A stretch of DNA of 55,964 bases from Sciscionella sediminilitoris (GTDB taxonomy: Bacteria; Actinomycetota; Actinomycetes; Mycobacteriales; Pseudonocardiaceae). Location: the NCBI RefSeq assembly GCF_000737195.2, contig NZ_JALM01000007.1, positions 1 through 55,964 of the forward strand, given 5' to 3'. Position 1 is the stretch's first letter. Every line of letters starts with the position of its first letter. Positions 16,137-24,158 of this stretch are shown here, piece by piece. A program made the position numbers and the translations under genes. Under the pieces are notes generated by a model. That model searched no databases. It had not been told where the DNA came from and saw nothing but the letters and a program-made list of their open reading frames with translations.

Positions 16137-16515
16137 CGCCGGGGCGGAGTGGGTGTTCGACGAGGCGGTGCTCGCCGCCATCGCCGTGGATGCCGCGCTG
16201 CGCACGCCCGGCGTTGTCCGGATGGAACCGGGACTGCGTGGGCTGCTCGACCGGCTCGGCCGCGGAGTGCGGCAACGCATCGGAGGGCTGGAGCGCGCGC
16301 CGTCCGAGGGGGCGCGGGCCGTTGTCACCGACGGCGAGGTGCGGATCCGGCTCGATCTGGTCGTATCCGGATCGGCGCGTGCCGCGGATGTGGCCGCACG
16401 GGCACAGCGTGCGGCCGCCGAGGCGATCGCGGCCGCCACCGGACTGACCGCAGGCCTTGTCACGGTGTCCATTCTGGACGTCGAGCTCAGTGTGAACGGA
16501 GAACCTCCGGCATGA
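16129..16515 (+). CDS. Asp23/Gls24-family protein
   Basis: This 128-residue protein begins with FDEAVLAAIAVDAALRTPGV and continues with VRIRLDLVVSGSARAADVAA and LVTVSILDVELSVNGEPP, the strand-helix pattern of Asp23. The ATG at 16129 lies inside the previous gene (8-nt overlap) and the stop overlaps the next ATG (ATGA). It is the third member of the ECF-linked operon. Confidence 0.7.
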   Translation: MSSAGAEWVFDEAVLAAIAVDAALRTPGVVRMEPGLRGLLDRLGRGVRQRIGGLERAPSEGARAVVTDGEVRIRLDLVVSGSARAADVAARAQRAAAEAIAAATGLTAGLVTVSILDVELSVNGEPPA

Positions 16516-16829
16516 ACGAGAAAACCGGCCTCGCCGAGGAGCTGCTCGCCGCGGTGTCCACTGTGGACGGACTACGGCCCGCGACACCGGCAACGGTGCC
16601 GAAGACCGTGCGCGCCGCGTGGAACGTGGACACGCTCGCCGTCGACGTGTCCGCGGAACTGGTGGAGATCCGGCTGGTCGCCGCGAAACTGCCGCTTCCG
16701 GGGCTGCTCGCCGAGCTGGAGAACGCTGTCCGCCCGATCCTGGCGGACAGCGAGGTCCCCGAGGCCCGGCTGCGGCTCGTGGTCGCCGATCTGGACCGGG
16801 CCGCCCTGGATCAGGGCACGGTGAGCTGA
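16512..16829 (+). CDS. Small protein of the Asp23/ECF operon, unknown function
   Basis: This 105-residue soluble protein has no confident family. Its layout (helical N-terminus, then VDTLAVDVSAELVEIRLVAA, PGLLAELENAVRPIL, ARLRLVVADLD) looks like a degenerate Asp23 fold. It is coupled to the preceding Asp23 gene by ATGA, and its 3' end overlaps the convergent ABC ATPase gene by 19 nt. Confidence 0.6.
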   Translation: MNEKTGLAEELLAAVSTVDGLRPATPATVPKTVRAAWNVDTLAVDVSAELVEIRLVAAKLPLPGLLAELENAVRPILADSEVPEARLRLVVADLDRAALDQGTVS

Positions 16830-18094
16830 CCGGAATCCGTGTCGTAGTCGTACAGTTCGCCGTACCGGCCCCAGTCGATCGCGGTGTCCAGCTGCTGCTG
16901 TGCCTCCGTGCTCGGGAAACCCCGGCGCAGCAGGTCGAGGAAGAAATCCGCGCGCAGTTTCCCGTTCGCGCTGCTGGCCAGCGCGCGGACGATGGTGCGC
17001 ACCAACGGGGCCCGCTCGCGGACCTGCGCGGCGAAAATCTCCTTGCTGCGCTGGATATCCGCCCCGGTGAACTCCTTTCCGGTCGTGGTGAGCGCCAGCT
17101 GCCCGCCGTCCACGGTGAGCAGATCGAGCATGGTCGCCGCGTCCACCAGCGGGAACAGATCGTCGATCTCGAAATTGAGTTCCCCGGCGATGTCCGGAAG
17201 TTCGGCACGCCCGCCGCCCGAGCCCACGATCTCGGTGAGCCCGGCGAGCCCGCCGACCGAGACCGGGGGCAGCGGGCGCGCGGTCGGGGTGGCCTCCGCG
17301 GGCTCGGGCACATCGACCCCGGGCTCGCGACCGGTCAGCTGGTCGTAGAGACGCTCCACGAGCGCGGTGAACCGCGGGGATTTCTTGTCCCGCGGGCGGT
17401 CCAGGCCGATCTCGACCTCGGCGACCAGGTGGCCGGGATTGGCGCCGAGCACGATCACCCGGTCGGCGAGCTGCACGGCCTCCTCGATGTTGTGCGTGAC
17501 CACGCAGATCGCCTTGGTGGGGAAACGTTCCCCGGACCACAGCGAGATCAGTTCCCCGCGCAGGTTCTCCGCGGTGAGCACGTCGAGCGCGGAGAACGGC
17601 TCGTCCATCAGCAGCACATCGGGTTCGAGCACGAGTGCGCGGGCGAACCCGACGCGCTGGCGCATCCCGCCGGAGAGTTCCTTGGGGTAGGCGGACTCGA
17701 ACCCGTCCAGCCCGATCAGGTCGATCGCCGCGAGCGCGCGTTCGGTGCGCTCCCGCGGGGCGACCCTGCGCGCGGCCAGCCCGAGCTCCACGTTGTCCTG
17801 CACGGTGAGCCAGGGCATGAGCGCGAAGGACTGGAAGACCATCGCGGTGCCCGGATTCGCTCCGCGCAGCTCGGTTCCCCGGTACCGCACCGAACCGCTG
17901 CTCGGCGCGATCAGCCCGGCGAGAGTGCGCAGCAGCGTGGACTTGCCCGAACCGGAACGCCCGAGCAGTGCGACGATCTCGCCCGCGCGCAGCTGCAGGT
18001 CGATGCCCTCGAGCACCCGGAGCTCATCACCTGCCGCGCCGGGGAAGCTCTTCCCGAGCCCGGCGGCTTCGATCAGGATTTCCTTGCCCATCAT
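16811..18094 (-). CDS. NitT/TauT-like ABC transporter ATPase with C-terminal AAA-associated domain
   Basis: This is a 427-residue ATPase. The ABC domain (about 5-245) has Walker A GRSGSGKST, signature LSGGMRQ, Walker B VLLMDEP and switch VVTHN. A Pro/Ala-rich linker near 265-285 leads to the AAA-associated C-terminal domain (about 290-427), with LPDIAGELNFEIDDLFPLVD and FSVW-less helical sequence to the end. That tail is typical of nitrate/sulfonate-type ATPases paired with very long permeases. The partner permease lies 16 nt upstream. No periplasmic binding protein is present. Confidence 0.85.
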   Translation of the reverse strand: MMGKEILIEAAGLGKSFPGAAGDELRVLEGIDLQLRAGEIVALLGRSGSGKSTLLRTLAGLIAPSSGSVRYRGTELRGANPGTAMVFQSFALMPWLTVQDNVELGLAARRVAPRERTERALAAIDLIGLDGFESAYPKELSGGMRQRVGFARALVLEPDVLLMDEPFSALDVLTAENLRGELISLWSGERFPTKAICVVTHNIEEAVQLADRVIVLGANPGHLVAEVEIGLDRPRDKKSPRFTALVERLYDQLTGREPGVDVPEPAEATPTARPLPPVSVGGLAGLTEIVGSGGGRAELPDIAGELNFEIDDLFPLVDAATMLDLLTVDGGQLALTTTGKEFTGADIQRSKEIFAAQVRERAPLVRTIVRALASSANGKLRADFFLDLLRRGFPSTEAQQQLDTAIDWGRYGELYDYDTDSGQLTVP

Positions 18095-18110
18095 GGGATT
18101 CCCCTCTGTA

Positions 18111-19844
18111 TCAGAACGCGTAGCGCTTTTCGGCGAGCCGGTAGAGCGGCCGCCAGAACACCCGGTTGAGCCCGACGACGAACAGGCTCATCACCGCGAC
18201 CCCGATCAGGATGCGGCCCGGGTCCCCGGCGCCGGTCGCCTCGGTGATGTAGGCGCCGAGCCCGGTCGCGGTGAGCGTGTTGCCGTGATAGGTCACGATC
18301 TCGGCGACGATGGATGCGTTCCATGCGCCGCCGGCCGCGGTGATGCCGCCGGTGATGTAACTCGGGAACACCGCGGGCAGGATCAGCTTGCGCCACCACA
18401 GTTTCCGTGGCAGCCGCAGGTTCGTCGCGGCCTCGCGCAGATCGTTCGGGATCGCGCTGGCCCCCGCGATCACGTTGAACAGGATGTACCACTGCGCGCC
18501 GAGCGCCATGAGCAGGATCCCGCCGAGATCCAGGCTGATCCCGGTGGCCACCAGTACCGCGGCCACGAGCGGGAACAGGAAGTTCGCCGGGAACGAGGCG
18601 AGCACCTGCACGACGGGCTGGGCGAGCCGGGAAACCCTGGGGTTGAGCCCGATCCACACGCCGATCGGCACCCACACGCAGGTGGCCGCCACGAGCAGCA
18701 CCAGCACTCTGCCGAAGGTGACCAGACCGAGCAGCAGCGCGTGCCCGAGCTCGCCGAATCCGGCGGTGGTGTCGATGAAGATCAGCATCCGGTAGAGCCC
18801 GTAACCGAGCGCGGCGAGCACCAGCACCGCGAAGACCACATCGGTGGCCCTGCGGCGCAGCACGGAACCGGTGAGCCGGTGCTCGGCCAGCCCGAACACG
18901 GCGAAGCACCGGTCCAGCGGATAGATCAGCCTGCCGAACACCGCGCGCAGCGCCTCGGGAATGCGGGACCGGCGCAGCAGCCCGAGGAACAGGCTGCGCG
19001 GTGCCTCGGCGACATCCGAGTCCTCCACCCGGAACCGCTCGGCCCAGGCGGTCAGCGGACGCCAGAACAGCACGTTGACCCCGATGATGAGCACGACCAT
19101 CACCCCGACCGCGAGCCCGACCTTGCCGAGTTCGCCCGCATCGCTTGCCGCGGCGACATAGGAGCCGATCCCGGGCAGCGCGTAGTCGTGGTTGTTCACG
19201 CTGATCGCCTCGGACGCGGTGAGGAAGAACCAGCCGCCGCCGAAGCTCATCATCCCGTTCCAGACCAGGCCGATCATCCCGCTCGGGGCGTCCACCCGCC
19301 AGAACCGCTGCCACCGGGAAAGCCGCAGCAGCCGCGCGGCCTCGTCCAGCTCACGGGGCTGGGAGCGCAGCGAGTGATAGAAGGCGAAGGTCATGTTCCA
19401 CACCTGGGAGGTGAAGATCGCGAACACCGAGGCGCATTCCAGGCCGAGCTCGGATCCGGGGAACAGCGCGATGAATCCGGTGATGGTCACCGAGACGAAC
19501 CCGAGGATCGGCACCGACTGCAGGATGTCCAGCACCGGGATCAGGACCTTCTCCGCGCGCCGCAACCGGGCCGCCGCGGTGCCCACGATGAACGTGAACA
19601 GCACCGCGAACACCAGCGCGGCGAACATGCGCAGCAGCGAGCGGCCCGCGTACTCGGGAAGCAGCGCGGGATCGGTGGACACCGTGGCCGCGGCGGTGTT
19701 CGGATTCCACGGCGCCGCCGCCCCGCCCGCGAGGTGGACGATCAGCCACAGCAGTACGGCGGCACCGAGGAACACGAGGACGTCGGCGACTCCTCGGCCG
19801 CGGGAGAAGGTCCCGCGGGTCGGAAAGGCACGGAGCAGGGACAT
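18111..19844 (-). CDS. Double-domain ABC transporter permease (NitT/TauT-like)
   Basis: This 577-residue membrane protein is a tandem fusion of two BPD-type permease units (about 75-270 and 380-570). Each has its EAA coupling loop: ELDEAARLLRLS in the first and DLREAATNLRLP in the second. One polypeptide therefore supplies both halves of the channel. It starts 3 nt after the MgtC gene and is followed by its ATPase. Co-transcription with MgtA/MgtC hints at inorganic ion import instead of nitrate or taurine (inference). Confidence 0.85.
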   Translation of the reverse strand: MSLLRAFPTRGTFSRGRGVADVLVFLGAAVLLWLIVHLAGGAAAPWNPNTAAATVSTDPALLPEYAGRSLLRMFAALVFAVLFTFIVGTAAARLRRAEKVLIPVLDILQSVPILGFVSVTITGFIALFPGSELGLECASVFAIFTSQVWNMTFAFYHSLRSQPRELDEAARLLRLSRWQRFWRVDAPSGMIGLVWNGMMSFGGGWFFLTASEAISVNNHDYALPGIGSYVAAASDAGELGKVGLAVGVMVVLIIGVNVLFWRPLTAWAERFRVEDSDVAEAPRSLFLGLLRRSRIPEALRAVFGRLIYPLDRCFAVFGLAEHRLTGSVLRRRATDVVFAVLVLAALGYGLYRMLIFIDTTAGFGELGHALLLGLVTFGRVLVLLVAATCVWVPIGVWIGLNPRVSRLAQPVVQVLASFPANFLFPLVAAVLVATGISLDLGGILLMALGAQWYILFNVIAGASAIPNDLREAATNLRLPRKLWWRKLILPAVFPSYITGGITAAGGAWNASIVAEIVTYHGNTLTATGLGAYITEATGAGDPGRILIGVAVMSLFVVGLNRVFWRPLYRLAEKRYAF

Positions 19845-19847
19845 GGT

Positions 19848-20573
19848 TCACCCTTCGTCGTTCTCGTCCGCGGACTCGACCTGCCAGCGGACACTGGTCA
19901 CCGATGGTTCGAAGGAGAGCAGGCTGACCGCGGACTCGAGCTGTTTGTCATCGCGTTGTTCGGCCATCGCAGAGGCGCGCACCTCGACACCGCCGTCCTC
20001 GCCGATCGTCTCGCTTTCCATGGAGCACAGGGCGAAATCCGTGGTGGCCAGCGCCTGCACCACGAGGGTCCGGATATGTGCCTGTGCCTCCTCGTTGGTC
20101 ACCGCGCGGAAGGTGTAGCGCGCCGGGGTTTCCCTGCGCGGTTCCGGACGGCGGTCCACGGCGTGCCCGATCGGCCGCAGCAGCAGATGGGTGGCCACGA
20201 TGACCACCGTGCCCGCGGCCGCGATCAGGTAAAGCCCCGCTCCGGCGAGCGCGCCCACCGCCGCGGAGCACCACAGCGTCGCCGCCGTGTTCAGCCCGCG
20301 CACGGTCAGCCCCTCGCGCAGGATCACCCCGCCGCCGAGGAATCCGATCCCGGACACGATCTGTGCGGCAACCCGGGTGGGGTCGGCCGGATAGGCGCTC
20401 CCGCCGTGGAATCCGTGCGCGGACAGCAGCACGAAAAGCGCGGCGCCCACCGCGACGAGCGCGTTGGTGCGCAGCCCTGCCATCCGGGCCCGGTACTGGC
20501 GTTCGAAGCCGATCACGCTGCCGAGCCCGAACCCGCAGGCCAGACGCAGCAGAGTCTCCGTCGTGGTAATCAT
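19848..20573 (-). CDS. mgtC: MgtC/SapB-family membrane protein
   Basis: This 241-residue protein has four or five N-terminal membrane helices (about 5-150) with the MgtC hallmarks GFGLGSVIGFERQYR, ALVAVGAALFVLLS and IVSGIGFLGGGVILR, plus LNTAATLWCSAAVGALAGAG. A C-terminal ACT-like domain (about 155-241) follows. MgtC proteins help survival in low Mg2+ and acid and modulate the F-ATPase. It sits between mgtA and the ABC transporter genes. Confidence 0.85.
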   Translation of the reverse strand: MITTTETLLRLACGFGLGSVIGFERQYRARMAGLRTNALVAVGAALFVLLSAHGFHGGSAYPADPTRVAAQIVSGIGFLGGGVILREGLTVRGLNTAATLWCSAAVGALAGAGLYLIAAAGTVVIVATHLLLRPIGHAVDRRPEPRRETPARYTFRAVTNEEAQAHIRTLVVQALATTDFALCSMESETIGEDGGVEVRASAMAEQRDDKQLESAVSLLSFEPSVTSVRWQVESADENDEG

Positions 20574-20588
20574 GGCGTGCTCGCTTTC

Positions 20589-20603
20589 ACCGGATTTTCC
20601 GGT
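20589..20603 (-). other. Small hairpin in the mgtA-mgtC gap
   Basis: ACCGGA-TTT-TCCGGT is a perfect 6-bp stem with a 3-nt loop in the 76-nt spacer between mgtA and mgtC. It may stabilise or separate the two parts of a polycistronic message. It lacks a U-tract, so termination is doubtful. Confidence 0.4.
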
Positions 20604-20649
20604 TCAGGAAAAGGTTTCTGTGGTTTTCCTCGGTTTTCCGGGCAGCGGA

Positions 20650-23232
20650 TCAGGGCAGGCTGCCGCGCACCCGCAGATACACCCGCTTGGTCAGCACCGC
20701 GGCACCGCCGTAGCAGGCGATCACCGCGATCAGCCATGGCGCGTAGGACAGTGGCAGCGGCTCGAAACTCAACGCCGCGGCGAGCGGGGAGAACGGCAGC
20801 GCGATCCCCAGCAGCGCGACGATCCCGGCCGCCCCGGCCACGTACTTGGACACCCGAGAGCCGCCGGCCGAACGCAGCGCGAACACCACGAGCAACTGGG
20901 AGAGCAGGCTTTCCAGGAACCAGCCGGTCTGGAATTCCCCGGCACCGGCGTGGAAGACCCAGTGCAGCACCGCGAAGGTCGCGAGGTCGAACAGCGAACT
21001 CAGCGGACCGAACACCAGCATGAACCGGGCGATCCCGGCGGCGCTGAGCCGTCGCGGGGCGCGCAGGTATCCCGGGTCGACCCGGTCCAGGGCCAGGGAC
21101 AGCTGCGCCCCGTCGTAGAGCAGGTTCGCGATCACCAGCTGGATCGGCAGGATCGGCAGGAAAGGCAGGAACACGCTCGCCGCGAGGACCGAGAACACGT
21201 TCCCGAAGTTGGAGCTCGCGGTGATGGTGATGTACTTGAGCGTGTTGCCGAGCGTGCGCCGCCCGGTCACCACACCCTTGGCCAGCACACCGAGATCCTT
21301 GCGCAGCAGCACCAGATCCGCGGCCCGCTTGGCCACCTCGGTCGCGGTGTCCGCGGCGATCCCCACATCGGCCCCGCGCAGTGCGGGCGCGTCGTTGGTG
21401 CCATCGCCCATCACCCCGACCGCGTGCCCGCATTCGCGCAGCACTTCGACGATCCGGGTCTTGTTCTCCGGGGTCGCCTTCGCGAAAACCGTTGCCTGCT
21501 CGACGAGTTCGCGCAGGGCCGCGCCCTCGGCCCGGTCGAGCTCGGCGCCGAGCACGACCCGCTCGCCCGGATCCACCCCGACCGTGCGGGCGACCCGGGC
21601 CGCGGTGTGCTCGTTGTCCCCGGTGACGACCTTGACCGCGACCCCGTGCTCGGCCAGCGCGGCGATCGCTTCCCCCGCGCCCTCGCGGACCGGGTCCACG
21701 AATCCGACGAAACCCAGCAGGGTCAGTTCGTTCTCCTCGTCCGCGCGGTAGCGGCCCTCGCGCGCCGGAAAGGAACGCAGCGCGACCGCGAGCACCCGCA
21801 TGCCGTGCTCGGCGTAGGAACGCGCGAGATCCGTGGCCCGCAGCCGTTCCCCGCGGTCGAAAGGCACGACGTCATCGTCGTCCCTGCGGACCTCGGTGCA
21901 GCGGGAGAGGATCTCCTCCGGATCTCCCTTGCACACCAGCAGATCCTGGTCACCGCGGCGCAGTACCACCGAGGCGCGCCGCCGGGCGTGGTCGAACACC
22001 AGCTCGTCCACCGGCGTGAAGGTGGCCTCGGCGAGCACATCGTCGCCCGCATCGGCCAGCTGCTCGGTGATCGCCTCGTCCAGCCGATCGCCCGGCGCCT
22101 CCTGGAAGTGCACGGCGAGATACGCGTACTCCGCGGGCGCCCCGTCGGTCCGGCCACGGATGTCCACACTGTTCGCGTACACCACACGGTCCTCGGTGAG
22201 GGTGCCGGTCTTGTCCACGCAGAGCACGTCCATGGCGCCGAGGTCCTGGATCGCGTCCAGCCGGGACACGATCACCTGCTCCTCGGAGAGCCGCACCGCG
22301 CCCCTGGTGAGGTTGGTCGTCACGATCACCGGAAGCATCTCCGGGGTGAGCCCGACCGCGACCGCGACCGCGAACATCACCGCCTGGCCCCAGTTCCCGC
22401 TCACCGTTCCGTTGACCGCGAGCACGATCGGCACCAGCACTGCCATGAACCGCACCAGGGTCCAGCCGACCGCGCGCACTCCACGGTCGAAGCTGGACTC
22501 CGGGCGGGCCCGGGCACTCGCGGAGGCGAGCGCGCTGGCGTAGGTCGCGTTCCCGGTGGCGACGACCACACCGGTTCCGTAGCCGGAGACCACGGATGTC
22601 CCGGCAAGGCACAGCGAAGGGGATTCGGTGACCGGGTGCGCCCGCCCGTTCTCGTGCTTGCGCACCGGAAGCGTCTCCCCGGAGATCGCGGACTGGTCCA
22701 CGACCAGATCGTGCGCGGAGAGCACCCGCACATCGGCGGGGAGCACATCGCCGGGAACGAGCACCAGCAGGTCCCCGGTGACCAGATCGGCGACCGGGAC
22801 ATCGCGCTCGAGCGACTGGTGGCCGACCTCCGCGCGGCGGCGCACCGTCAGCGTGGTGGACACGTTCGCCCGCAGCGCGGCCACCGCCCGCTCCGAACGA
22901 TTCTGTTGCCAGTACCGCAGTCCGATGCTCAGCCCGACCATCACACCGACGGTTATCGCCCCGCGCGCGTCCCCGAGTACCACGAACACCGCGCCCAGTG
23001 CCGCGAGCAGCGCGGCGAACGGGCTGCGCGCCGCGGCGAGCAATCGGGTGCCGGTGCGGGAGAACCGGCGCGGCACCGATTCGGGGTGCGCGCTCGCGCG
23101 GGCTTCGGCCTCCGCCTCGGTGAGCCCGTGCGGAGAGCTCTCCAGCATCCGGTAGACCGACAGCGCGGGGGCCGCGGCCACCTCGCCGAGCCGCTCATGC
23201 TCGGGTGGGGGTGTGTGAACCGAACGCACCAT
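20650..23232 (-). CDS. mgtA: Magnesium-transporting P-type ATPase (MgtA/MgtB type)
   Basis: This 860-residue P3B-type ATPase imports Mg2+ down its gradient using ATP. Motifs include actuator SAISGETLPVR, catalytic DKTGTLTED (phosphorylated Asp), TGDNEHTA, and hinge MGDGTNDAPALRGADVGIA. Membrane segment M4 carries VGLTPEMLPVIVTTNLTRGA, diagnostic of Mg2+ ATPases. The ATG at 23232 has GAGGA 7 nt upstream; an in-frame GTG at 23283 would add 17 residues. The 5' region holds a possible upstream ORF and an ArsR operator. Confidence 0.9.
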   Translation of the reverse strand: MVRSVHTPPPEHERLGEVAAAPALSVYRMLESSPHGLTEAEAEARASAHPESVPRRFSRTGTRLLAAARSPFAALLAALGAVFVVLGDARGAITVGVMVGLSIGLRYWQQNRSERAVAALRANVSTTLTVRRRAEVGHQSLERDVPVADLVTGDLLVLVPGDVLPADVRVLSAHDLVVDQSAISGETLPVRKHENGRAHPVTESPSLCLAGTSVVSGYGTGVVVATGNATYASALASASARARPESSFDRGVRAVGWTLVRFMAVLVPIVLAVNGTVSGNWGQAVMFAVAVAVGLTPEMLPVIVTTNLTRGAVRLSEEQVIVSRLDAIQDLGAMDVLCVDKTGTLTEDRVVYANSVDIRGRTDGAPAEYAYLAVHFQEAPGDRLDEAITEQLADAGDDVLAEATFTPVDELVFDHARRRASVVLRRGDQDLLVCKGDPEEILSRCTEVRRDDDDVVPFDRGERLRATDLARSYAEHGMRVLAVALRSFPAREGRYRADEENELTLLGFVGFVDPVREGAGEAIAALAEHGVAVKVVTGDNEHTAARVARTVGVDPGERVVLGAELDRAEGAALRELVEQATVFAKATPENKTRIVEVLRECGHAVGVMGDGTNDAPALRGADVGIAADTATEVAKRAADLVLLRKDLGVLAKGVVTGRRTLGNTLKYITITASSNFGNVFSVLAASVFLPFLPILPIQLVIANLLYDGAQLSLALDRVDPGYLRAPRRLSAAGIARFMLVFGPLSSLFDLATFAVLHWVFHAGAGEFQTGWFLESLLSQLLVVFALRSAGGSRVSKYVAGAAGIVALLGIALPFSPLAAALSFEPLPLSYAPWLIAVIACYGGAAVLTKRVYLRVRGSLP

Positions 23233-23304
23233 TTCGGGGTCCTCGTCTTCGCAATCGGCCGGGACAGGGCAGTCCGTGCGCACGCGGGCCGAAAGCGCCG
23301 ACCC

Positions 23305-23382
23305 TCACCGGTTGCGCTCGTGCCGGGCTTCCGCGTTGCCATCGCCCGCGTGGTTGTTGCCGCTACTTCGATCGCCGGTCAC
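23305..23382 (-). CDS. Candidate upstream ORF in the mgtA leader
   Basis: A 25-residue frame (starting VTGDRSSGNNHAGDGNAEA) has a strong ribosome-binding site, GGGGAGG, 8 nt before its GTG at 23382. It ends 72 nt before mgtA. mgtA leaders elsewhere contain small ORFs whose translation senses Mg2+, and this could be such a leader. It lacks the proline clusters of mgtL-type peptides, so the role is speculative. Confidence 0.3.
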   Translation of the reverse strand: MTGDRSSGNNHAGDGNAEARHERNR

Positions 23383-23478
23383 CCGGCTCACCTCCCCTCT
23401 GCGCTCCATGGGCCGCGCCGGATCCACACCGCGGCGCGCCTCGGTCACCAGTAGAACGCATAGCGTCCTAACAGTCAA

Positions 23479-23492
23479 ATACTTGCTCAAGT
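23479..23492. promoter_or_regulatory. ArsR operator between mgtA and arsR
   Basis: ATACTTGCTCAAGT contains the inverted repeat ACTTG-CT-CAAGT in the 310-bp gap between the divergent mgtA and arsR genes. A copy matching at 12 of 14 positions occurs at 40787-40800 beside a second ArsR gene. The rest of the gap holds the mgtA leader and no other gene that I recognise. Confidence 0.7.
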
Positions 23493-23542
23493 GTTGGGTT
23501 GTACGTCACCATGGTGTTGCCGACTCGAGAGGACGAATACAC

Positions 23543-23884
23543 GTGTCGATCCCGGTTCCCGAACCGCTTCCGCCCGACCTGCTGCAGGAGACCGCCGCCA
23601 CCTTCGGGCTGCTCTCGGCCAGCGTGCGGCTGCAGATCCTGTGGTTGCTCGCCTCCGGGGAATGCGACGTGGGGACCCTCGCCGAGGCCACCGGGCAGTC
23701 CGTCGCGACCGTCAGCCACCACCTCGCCAAGCTCAAGCTCGCCGGTCTCGTGCGGGCCCGCCGCGAGGGGAAGCGGCAGGTGTACTTCGTGGACGACCCG
23801 AACATCGTGGAGCTCGTCGGGCTCGCGGTCGAGCACCATCGTGGCCCCGCTGAGCCGAAAGCGCGCCGGGCGCGGGGCGCCTAG
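23543..23884 (+). CDS. ArsR/SmtB-family metal-responsive repressor
   Basis: This 113-residue winged-helix repressor carries the HTH CDVGTLAEATGQSVATVSHHLAKLKLAGLV over about 45-75, followed by the beta-wing RARREGKRQVYFV. The C-terminal histidines (VEHHRG) could bind metal. GTG 23543 follows GAGAGGA with 9-nt spacing. It diverges from the mgtA-mgtC-ABC operon and probably represses it in response to a divalent cation. The protein is a clear paralogue of the ArsR at 40838. Confidence 0.85.
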   Translation: MSIPVPEPLPPDLLQETAATFGLLSASVRLQILWLLASGECDVGTLAEATGQSVATVSHHLAKLKLAGLVRARREGKRQVYFVDDPNIVELVGLAVEHHRGPAEPKARRARGA

Positions 23885-23912
23885 CGGGGGACTCGGTTCC
23901 GGGACGACTCGC

Positions 23913-23936
23913 CGGGCCGCTGCTCGAACCGGCCCG
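23913..23936 (+). terminator. GC-rich hairpin after arsR
   Basis: CGGGCCG (23913-23919) and CGGCCCG (23930-23936) form a perfect 7-bp stem with a 10-nt loop, 29 nt after the arsR stop. There is no U-tract, as is usual for actinomycete terminators. The remaining 23937-24158 stretch before the dnaE stop shows no recognisable gene. Confidence 0.5.
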
Positions 23937-24158
23937 CGTCACTGGCCGTGCCGTACTCGCGGGTCGTCGTACCGGCGCCCGGTTGGCGTGGTGAACTCGA
24001 GTGCGCCGCTGCTGTGATCGAGCAGGCACGGACGCGGAGTTTGTCGGTTTTGGTGTGGCGGCTTGCCGACCGGAGCCGGACGTATTCGCGTTGCCGTGCA
24101 CTGGGGCGGTACCAAGAACAGGGCGAAGCAAGGCTGATCGCCGGGAAACGGCCGCGAT

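Noticed and set aside
17745-21023. Very long open frame antisense to the ABC permease, mgtC and mgtA genes
   Set aside because: The translation is rich in Arg/Gly/His/Gln without domain character, as expected opposite GC-rich genes with strong third-position bias; the minus-strand genes are unmistakable.
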